64,000 nt of DNA, from assembly GCF_042477335.2 (NCBI RefSeq), contig NC_091246.1, forward strand, positions 214,953,501-215,017,500, in the 5' to 3' direction. Position numbers and translations under genes: made by a program. The notes below the pieces were generated by a model. The model ran no database searches, was not told where the DNA came from, and saw only the letters and a list, made by a program, of their open reading frames with translations. The DNA comes from Ovis canadensis. Lineage: Eukaryota; Chordata; Mammalia; Artiodactyla; Bovidae. Every line of letters begins with the position of its first letter. Positions within the stretch are counted from its first letter, which is position 1. This document shows, in pieces, positions 55,540 through 64,000 of the stretch.

Positions 55540-56560
55540 TGCATATAAATGGATTGCATTGTGATGAGCTTCTCTTACTTAACACAGTAAAACTGTTAGG
55601 GTTTATCCATGTTTATCAGGACTTCATTCCTTGCTGTTGCTAAATAATATTCCGTTTTATAGATATGCAATATTTTATTCATGAATTCATGGGCATTTGG
55701 ACCTTTGGGCTATTGTAAATAATGCTGCCACGAGCATTCATTTATTACATGTGTTCTTATTTCTCTTGGCTTTATACCTAGGAGTGGAATTGCTAACCCA
55801 CTCCAGTACTCTTGCCTGGAAAATCCCATGGACGGAAGAGCCTGGTAGGCTGCGGTCCATGGGGTCGCTAAGAGTCGGACACGACTGAGCGACTTCACTT
55901 TAATTTTTCATTTTCATACATTGGAGAAGGTAATGGCAACCCACTCCAGTGTTCTTGCCTGGAGAATCCCAGGGATGAGGGAGCCTGGTGGGCTGCCGTC
56001 TCTGGGGTCTCACTGAGTCGGACACGACTGAAGCGACTTAGCAGCAGCATGGTAACTATGTTAACCGTTTTGAGGAACTGCCAGACTTAGAGTGGTACCC
56101 TTTTACCTTCCCACTTGAGTTCAGATTTCTCTGTATCCTCAACACTTGTTTTTATTTTTCACTGTAGCCATTTTAGTGGGTGAGAAGTAGTATCTCATTG
56201 TGGTTTAGATTTGCATTTCCCTGGTGACTAATGCTGTCAGTCATCTTTTTGTGTACTTACTGGCCATTTGTATATCTTGGAAGAAGTGTCTGTTAGATTG
56301 TTTGCCATTTTTAAATTGGGTTATTTGTCTTATTACTGAGTTGTAATAGTTGTTTGTTATTCTAGATACAAGTTTCTTACCAGATATATATGATTTATGA
56401 AGTTTTCTTCTATGGATTGTCTTCACTTCTTTGGCACAGAAGTTTTTAATTCTGACAATTTCAAATTCTTTTTTTTTCTTCTTCCTTTCATTGCTTGTGC
56501 TTTTTGTTGTCATATCTTGGACATTATAAATTCTTTATTATAGACATTTTCTAAATATCT
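55540..56560 (-). repeat. Old L1 segment, antisense, split by BOV-A2
   Basis: GGGCTATTGTAAATAATGCT, CTAGGAGTGGAATTGCTAA, then after the SINE GGTGAGAAGTAGTATCTCAT, TTGGGTTATTTGTCTTATTA and CAAGTTTCTTACCAGATATA follow the reverse complement of the L1 ORF2/3' region. Stops in all frames. Confidence 0.8.
55797..56048 (+). mobile_element. BOV-A2 SINE nested in L1
   Basis: Two sense BovA units with the TTTTCATTTTCATACATTGG linker and a TTAGCAGCAGC tail. It sits exactly between L1 phrases that are contiguous in intact elements (GGAATTGCTAA and ATGGTAACT), so it is the younger insertion. No obvious duplication of the target is visible. Confidence 0.92.
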
Positions 56561-56867
56561 CTGAAAGCCGTGACTAATGAAAAATATAACTAAATCTACT
56601 AGTACATATTTGGAATTACACCCCACTTGCTCTGGTCTTCTTTTTTATCCTTTTTTTATCCTATGTCCAGATTCCTTAGTTTTGAGTACTGGCCAAAAGA
56701 AGCAAAGGTAAATATCAAGAGAAAGCGACTTTGAAACAAAGTTTAATTCAAACTTTTGTGAATTATTTGTTACTAGAGAATTTTATGTTTGTGTGGACGT
56801 AGTGTATTACTCATAAATTTAAATTCTGCTGTATTAGGGAAGTTCACACCGCAGACTATTACCACGG

Positions 56868-57079
56868 AGGCATCCCTGGTATCTTGGGCATAAGCAGTCT
56901 GCCTACAGTGTAGAAGACATGGGTTCCATCCCTAGGTCTGGAACATCTGGAGAAGAGAATGACTACCCACTCCAGTACTGTTGCCTGGATCATCCCATGG
57001 ACAGAGGAGCCTGGCAGTCTACAATCCATGGGGTCGCAGAGAATTGGACACACGACTGAGTGACTAACACACACACACA
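56868..57079 (+). mobile_element. Bov-tA SINE, diverged
   Basis: GGCATCCCTGGTATCTTGGG head, ACCCACTCCAGTACTGTTGC body, ending in a TAACACACACACACACAC run. A weak flanking match (ACCACGGAG and ACCATGGAG) may be the target-site duplication. Confidence 0.88.
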
Positions 57080-57579
57080 CCATGGAGCCAGTACTAACTC
57101 CGTCATTTTTTGCAGTTGACTCAGCTGACCTCTGGAGAATTTAAATTTACAAACTATTAGAACATTTTCCCTGGGCAAGAAATAACAGTAAAGCATAGTC
57201 TTCGTCACTCTGAATATTAATAGCATTATCTCTTTGTGAAGAAAGTTTAGAAGGTTTAGCTTTATTGATGATTACTAAAATCTGTTGTTCCTCATCAATA
57301 GTTTTGGTTTATAAAAGTTCATTTACTTGAAGGAAGTATTGTAGCCAGTCTTGTAAAAATGTTGATTTCGTTATCCTATTAATCAAGTCTGCATCAACAG
57401 AAAGGTTACCGTAAATAGCCAGCTCTTGCTTTCCTTTTTTCCATAATTCATTGTTTTTCTATCATTTCAAAACAGTTTATGGTTTGAAATAATTATTAAC
57501 TAAATACTTGTTTGGAGGGAATTTATATGTAAACCGATGGTAGGGATTAGTTTAAACTTGCCTAGCTCTTTGATGAGTT

Positions 57580-57690
57580 TGTGAGTCCTTTGAGAGAAAG
57601 GGTTATTGGCTGCTTTACACTATAGTCCCCATAGTTTCTGGCAGAACACTTATTATGTAATATGCACGAAAACTTAGAATGAATGAATTC
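57580..57690 (+). repeat. L2 3' end fragment
   Basis: GAGTCCTTTGAGAGAAAGGG, GTCCCCATAGTTTCTGGCAG and AATGAATGAATT are in L2 3'-end order. Confidence 0.5.
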
Positions 57691-57784
57691 CTCTTGGAGG
57701 GTCACAGATTTGAAAAGCAGGATTAAAACCAATCCCCCTTGAGGTTAGAGGAAGCTGACATACATGCATATGCTTAGACAATTA

Positions 57785-57978
57785 GGGGTTTCCCTGGGGC
57801 TCAGACTGTAAAGAATCTGCCTGCAATGTGAGAGAACCTGGGTTCCATCCCTGAGTTGAGAAAATCCCCTGGAGAAGGAAGGGAATGGCAACCCACTCCA
57901 GTATCCTTGCCTGGAGAATTCCATGGACGAGAAGCTTGGCGGGCCACGGTCCATGGGATCGCAAATAGTCGGACACTT
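57785..57978 (+). mobile_element. Bov-tA SINE
   Basis: GGGTTTCCCTGGGGCTCAGA head, CACTCCAGTATCCTTGCCTG body, ending CAAATAGTCGGACAC. The last bases of the body are missing. Flanks share an imperfect TTAGACA(G)ATTA. Confidence 0.9.
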
Positions 57979-60012
57979 GTAATTGATTAGACAGATTACA
58001 GATTTATTTTTTAAAAGCCAAGGAAATTAGATTTCGTTTTTTCGTGGTTTAAATAGAAACTTCTCTCTGGAGTCTAAATTAACTCTGATGGTTTACTAAC
58101 GCTTTTCACCTCTGAAACAGGAAAAATAGCATGAGACTATTAATCAAAGTGGTCACCAGAAGTCACTATTAGGTTGATTATAATAAAGTGCATTTACCTG
58201 AAATGCTGGACTTGACTTTTCAGGATTAGAGATAAAAGATATCTAAATATGAAGTGAATCCTTATCAAAACTTTACAAGTAGACTGTGGTCTACATGTCA
58301 TTTTTCATCTTTGTAGATTATCCATGGCTATTTTTTAAGATATAGTTCAATATACCCTTGGTGCTTTGAGTGCTTGAGATTTTTCTAGTAAGCCAAATAT
58401 AATTAAAATGATTAGCATGTTGCTTAATAGTTTATGCAGTTCTACTGCCAGATATTTCTTCACTTTTTATAATATCGGAAGCTAGATGTACATAGCCCTA
58501 AACAGTCTTATAAAGTTCTTAGAAATCTCTTAACATCTTCAGTTCTCCATCTGTGAAGTCAGAGCTAAAGCCAGAATTCCTGTCTTATGACTCCTGCCAT
58601 ATAACGTGTACTGTGTTACTTCAGGAAAACTGATTTTCACTCTTTGTTGTTTAGTATGTAAATAATTCACCAAGAATAGCATTTTAAAATTTAGTTCAAA
58701 CTGTTAGAATAATAATGTTAACTTTATACCCTTTAAAAAAAAAAAACACTTGAACATTCATTTTTCATTTCAGTATAGTGATTTTCACATAGTCATTCAG
58801 GTTTTGTTGAGTAAATGGAATAATGGGCTATAAATATTTAACCTCCAGGCATAACTTCTGTAAGTCCTTAACAGTGTTAGCCTTGAGCTAGTTTATGAAG
58901 CAGAACTTGAAATTTGAAGACAGCTTCACTCTTTACTCAACATGGAAATTGCTCTTCTAAAAGTAATTACATGTAGGAGGTGCATAATGCTTTTTTCCCT
59001 TTAAAAAAAAAGCAGCTTCAAAAATCTAATTAGTAGAATTTCATATATAGAACCTTATATAAGGTAACTTCTTTGAAAGGCTAAAGGTGGAAAAAGTTGT
59101 GAAAATGGTATCAGATGGGTGTTTGGATAGAAAGAATGGGAAGAGTTCAGTTAAATGTTATTATGTAAAATAATGCATAGTCATAGCTGCTGCTTTGCTA
59201 AGCAACATTGTTTGTCTCTTGGTGACCAGATACATGAAGGCTTGTTATAGAGCCATGAGTAGTCTTACCTGGAGGAAAACAAGGCAGATACATTTTGCCA
59301 GTACTTAAAAAAATAACAGTAACTGATTTGAGAAAGTACTAAAGCTTTCTTATTGAAAGATAGTATAGAATTAGTCACACTAGAATATGAGGGTGGTTTA
59401 TGTAAGTCAAATAATAACCTTCCTAATTCATTTCTGTTAAGTACTTCCTGTGAGGACAGTTTCTTACAGAGCATACTACATATTTTAAATAGCATTCAAA
59501 TTAAATAGCATTCAAATACTGTAGTAATCAGAAAATGCAATAAATCATAACATGTAAATCTTGAACTTAAGATGGTTTTCTTTAAGTTCAGCCCAATAAA
59601 TAAATTAGGGAATTAGTTTTAATAAATAACATTGAAAAGATTCCCTTTTTTTTTTTAGGTGATGGTAGTTGAGTACTGGCAATTATTAATAATTTATTAA
59701 AACATATAAACATATTTTCAAGCCTTTTGTCTCATAAGTGATTAAATTTCATCAGATTCAGATCACATAGAATTAATTTCAGATACAGTTTTCTTCCCTT
59801 CCTCTAATACTAGACTATGGGCTAAATAAAGTATGGGTTTGTATCCCAGTTAAGGGAGAAGGATCTTGGTAGGATCTTAGAGAAAACTTTCTGAAAATTA
59901 TGTCAGAATTTACTTAGCTTGGTAAAGTTACCAAGTTATTTTAGTTTTTCACATTGCCTATTCTGGTTCTTTCGCTAAAAAACATATATATATATAACCT
60001 TAATTTGTTAGG
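57979..60012. other. No recognised feature; one short tandem duplication
   Basis: AT-rich, intron-like. A perfect two-copy tandem repeat of the 16-mer TTAAATAGCATTCAAA lies at 59485-59516. Nothing else supported. Confidence 0.45.
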
Positions 60013-60340
60013 GTGTTCAGTTCAGTTGCTCAGTCGTGTCCGACTCTTTGCAACCCCATGAATCGCAGCACGCCAGGCCTCCCTGTCCATCACCAACTCC
60101 TGGAGTTCACTCACACTCACGTCCATCGAGTCAGTGATGCCATCCAGCCATCTCATCCTCTGTTGTCCCCTTCTCCTACTGCCCCCAATCCCTCCCAGCA
60201 TCAGTCTTTTCCAATGAGTCAACTCTTCGCATGAGGTGGCCAAAGTACTGGAGCTTCAGCTTTAGCATCCTTCCTTCCAAAGAAATCCCAGGGCTGATCT
60301 CCTTCAGAATGGACTGGTTGGATCTCCCTGCAGTCCAAGT
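60013..60340 (-). mobile_element. BovB LINE 3' fragment, antisense
   Basis: GTTCAGTTCAGTTGCTCAGT, CATCGAGTCAGTGATGCCAT, CCAATCCCTCCCAGCATCAG to GATCTCCCTGCAGTCCAAG. 5'-truncated. Confidence 0.93.
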
Positions 60341-60767
60341 GTAATCAGTCTCTAATCTAATAGGGTTCTTACAGCTGGAGTTGGTAAGTGTGTTGAGCAT
60401 GTAGTGTGCTTGTGTACATATGTACATACCTACACACATGTATACAGACACATTACAACATTCAAATATGCTATTTTCCTATCTGGTTTCAGTGAAAGTA
60501 TGCTGTATTTAATACCAAATGACTATTATTAGCATCAGAAACGTGAAGCATTAGATTTCCAGTACTGATTGCATACATCTCAGTTCTGCTTAATAGGGCA
60601 TACAGTGAAGATAAATGAAGTGTCTCAAGGTTAACAACCAAAAAGCATACAGGAGGAAAAATAGAGGAAAAGAAGCAGTGCACCATAATCATTGACTCCT
60701 GGAAAGCTGGAGTCCTTTATGTAGCATCTGAACATTTTGCTTTAATTTGCTTTAGTAAATTAATCAT

Positions 60768-60975
60768 GTGGTGGTGGTTTAGTTGCTAAGTCGTGTCCAA
60801 CTCTTGGGATCGCATGGACTGTAGCCCACCAGGGTCCTTTGTCCATGGAATTCTCAAGGCAAGAATACTGGAGTGGGTTTCCATTTCCTTCTCCGGGGGA
60901 TCTTTCCAACCCAGGAATCGAGCCTGGGTCTCCTGAATGGTAGATTCTTTACCAACTGAGCTACAAGGGAAGCTC
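60768..60975 (-). mobile_element. Bov-tA SINE, antisense
   Basis: GTGGTGGTGGTTTAGTTGCT to GAGCTACAAGGGAAGCT. A perfect 11-bp target-site duplication, AAATTAATCAT, lies at 60757-60767 and 60976-60986. Confidence 0.94.
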
Positions 60976-60986
60976 AAATTAATCAT

Positions 60987-63900
60987 AACGCTCAGAATAT
61001 TAATCTTAATCAAGACATATTAAAGGTGTACGAGTATGCTAGCAAGGCTTTCAAACAGCTGTAGTATACTAAAAAATTAACAAGTACAGAATAGCTATGT
61101 AAAAAGTATTGTACATGAGCCCTAGATGTTTTAGGTTTTCTGCAAAATATTTTTAGTAATACATTTGACTATGACAACAAACTGGTCATTTAGTTTTAAA
61201 ATCGTGCCTAAATGTGACTTTTTGCTGTGATTACCCTGGAGACTTTAAAGTCTGCTTTTGTGATTTCCTTAAATCCCTGGACTTGGTGAAAGAGTTCAGG
61301 AGTCACCCACTTGCTAGACACAGGAGCAGGGTTTTTTTCCCCCCTTGTTTATAATAAAGGTTATTTGCATTTTAAAACCATGGCCTATATTCATATGTTC
61401 TCTTAGTTATGAATGTATTGTTTCTTCTTCAAGTCAAAATTCACAGTTCATTTCGATGAATGCTGAACCTTTCATTCTAAACTGGATTACATTTGTCATA
61501 GATTTAAGGGATTAAAAAGTAAACTTGTGAGGGAGATGGATTTATTTTTCATAAACTTGAGCTAGAATGTTTAGGATCTTAAAGACCTGGGCACTTCTTA
61601 AAGTTCAAAGTATTTTAGGATAAAGAACAAGGTGAAGATTTACAGCATTCTTTGCTTTCACTTAATGGTTGTTAGCGAAAGTGACGATACAGACTGGCTT
61701 TCTTGTTCAGTGACCTTTATTACAGAATTTGGTACTGCCAGAAATTTCTCCCTAATTTGGTAAAGTTCTGTATAGGTGCTGAGTAGGTGAATTTGAATGC
61801 TACCTTATCCGTGAGGGCTTTATACTTACCACATTTATAGTATTGAAAATCCGTCAGCATCCTTCCCACCCTTATATTTTACCCAACACTTACTGTGTTC
61901 TGATTTGTTACATGTTTTACTTGTTATACTTCTCTCTTCTATTTCCACACACTAGAATATAAATTCCACAAAGTTTTTTTAAACAATTATTTCTTCATCT
62001 CTAGTAACTTGAACAAGTGCCCAACATGTAAGTACTTGGATATAATGCTATAATACAAGTATACTGTATATAATGTAAGTTGTTAAAACTGAAGATCCTT
62101 TTAGTTTAAGAACAGTGAATATTCACTTCTGGTGAGTTACCTCGGGATATATTGCTTTACAGAGTAAAATACATTGCAACATAAAAATTGTAAACCCATT
62201 AACTTAACTTTGAGACATCATTCTCATATTGTCATTTTGCCCTAGTAGCTGCGGATTGATAAGGAATGACCATCCTTTATCTTTACCCTTTATACACCAG
62301 CCACTGACTCACTCATTTCTCTAAAGGCCTACTGTAATTAAAGTCTTTGCTTATACCATTTTTCTTATCAGAAGATAAATCCCCAAATTTATTGATACTG
62401 TATTCATCGTCAGTGTTTGGCATTCCACCACTCTTGACTATTGCAGTGCACTGTCTTCTTAAATAGACACTTTACTGAAATGTTTATCCTAACTATATTG
62501 AAATTTTTGAATATCAATTGTCTTGACTATGTAAAGGTACAGAAGTGATACAATCCTAGTCAGATAAATTTCTTGACACTTTCTAAGATGGAAAGAAAAA
62601 AGCTGCTTTATCCTCTTTGAAAATTAAGAAAAGGACTGTTAAAGTGATAAATTTTATGTGTCATATCTGAATGGTAATATTTTTATATTTGCCCAAGATT
62701 AAGAGGCTACGCGACATATTTTTAGTCCATCGTCTTTGCCACGAACCATATAGTAAAAGGAGGTAATAAATATTAAGTGGCCTGCATAATTGTGTGTGTG
62801 GGCATGATCTTGTGTTGTCACTTCCTAAGATCAAAGCATTTAAAATTGAGAGAGAGCTTTTTATCCATCTGTTGTTTTCAGATGAGGAAACTAGAACACA
62901 GAAGATTTAATTTGTCCTGTGACCACTTGATGACAGCTCCAGCTTTCCATCGAATGTTAGGCTATTTCCCAACTGTTCAGAACAGCATTCTTTGTTTCAC
63001 TCAAGGTGAGGTGCCTAATACTGCGGAATCATTCCCTTTTTGTTTTTCATGTTAAGAGATAGAGCTCTGAAGACCCTTAGAGCAAAATGGCATGTCTTTG
63101 TGAATGAATTTATTAAAAAAACAATTTTTTAGGCATGACACGATTTTGAAATTCATTTTTAAGTTCATAGTTTTCAAAGAATTACGTTCTATTTTTAGGG
63201 TTAAATCATGAAAATACCTAAATCTTAAATATCATTCCCAAATAAATTTTGGAATTCAGAATTATTGGAAGAACTCAAGAATTCTTGACAGACTGTCAAG
63301 CTAATACTAGATTTTCCATGATTTCTAAAGCTCTATTGTTTCTAATGTTTCAGATCCAGTATTTTTACAACATTGTGTCTGACTTCATATGTACCTTATC
63401 TTTGCTTATTCAGTCTTTTGCTTGTTTTTGCACTCCCAAAATGCATTTCATTTGTATAATCATTTAGGAATCTCCTTTCCTCAAGTAATTTTGGAAACCT
63501 GTATATTGGCTCTGTTAAATGATCCTGTGTCTGAATACTGCTCTGTTGACTAAGACTGCTCCTGGGTTAATAGAAAAATTGAAGACTGTACACTACATAC
63601 CTTATTATCTCTTCTCTCTCCACCTGAAGATACAAACACAAAGGAGTAAAAGCTTTCAAAATCATAATTAATGTGCTCACATTAAATGTTAATTTAGTTT
63701 AGTTGGAGACTGCTGTTTCAGTACCTTCAAGGTGAAAACCAGAATAGTTTCTGTTTTAGTTGACTCTTGAATTTCTTACCTGAAACAAACTTGTTTTTCC
63801 TTAAATGATTCTCACTTGTTCTTTGAGAAAGGCCTGAATTAACTGATGAAAGACAGTTGTACTGTTGCTCAAGTGGTTGATATCTGCTGAAGCTAATTAA

Positions 63901-64000
63901 TATGGCTCTCCCCCACTTTGAAAAAGGTTTGGTTGTCTTCCAGAATGAAATGGTAATGAAACACTGGCAGTTTATTTACATGGGGGATCCTAACCATTGG
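60987..64000. other. No recognised feature apart from a weak L2 trace
   Basis: AT-rich, intron-like to the right edge. A weak L2-like stretch may lie at about 61860-62045 (CACACACTAGAATATAAATT, CAAGTGCCCAACATG). Short open frames such as 62777-63055 have no recognisable domain. Confidence 0.4.

Noticed and set aside
59185-59240. Possible BovA fragment starting GCTGCTGCTTTGCTAAGC
   Set aside because: Only the first few bases and a GGTGACC phrase resemble a BovA; the intervening bases do not align, so chance similarity is more likely.

Overview
This window looks like nuclear DNA from a ruminant, most likely a bovid (cattle, sheep, goat or a relative). The evidence is the density of ruminant-specific retroelements: tRNA-headed Bov-tA SINEs, BOV-A2 dimers and single BovA units, BovB (RTE-type) LINE pieces, and CHR-type artiodactyl SINEs. 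They sit on an older mammalian layer of MIR, L2, L1, MLT1 LTRs and MER5A. There are no prokaryotic genes, operons or CRISPR arrays, and I could recognise no intact protein-coding exon.

Layout. From 1 to about 25 kb the sequence is intergenic and repeat-rich. Its main structure is a nest at 11.0-14.1 kb, where a MIR is split by a 2.8-kb BovB that is itself split by a BovA SINE with a 12-bp target-site duplication. At 25.6-26.3 kb on the minus strand lies a dead retrocopy of TIMM17B mRNA (mitochondrial inner-membrane translocase subunit). It has a lost start codon, an internal loss of about 44 codons, a 1-bp frameshift, a nonsense codon and a terminal A tract. From 26 to 47 kb there are more SINEs, MLT1 LTRs and several plus-oriented copies of one old interspersed repeat of about 1 kb that I can recognise between copies but do not name. 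From 47.5 to 49.25 kb there is a strong CpG island with GC boxes, a YY1-like site and several good plus-strand splice donors. This is almost certainly a promoter with a 5' exon of a gene whose body lies outside the window, more likely to the right. From 49.3 to 64 kb the sequence is AT-rich, intron-like and poorer in ancient repeats.

How it fits together. The only likely functional unit is the CpG-island promoter; I could not name its gene. Everything else is explained by retrotransposition. Target-site duplications and nesting give a relative order: MIR, L1, MLT1, MER5A and the unnamed repeat first, then BovB and CHR, then Bov-tA, BOV-A2 and BovA. The longer open frames are either translations of SINE/LINE sequence or GC-rich chance frames in the CpG island. 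I found no convincing new biological system. The nested insertions, the double-headed Bov-tA copies, the TIMM17B retrocopy and the unassigned CpG-island promoter are the items worth a second look.
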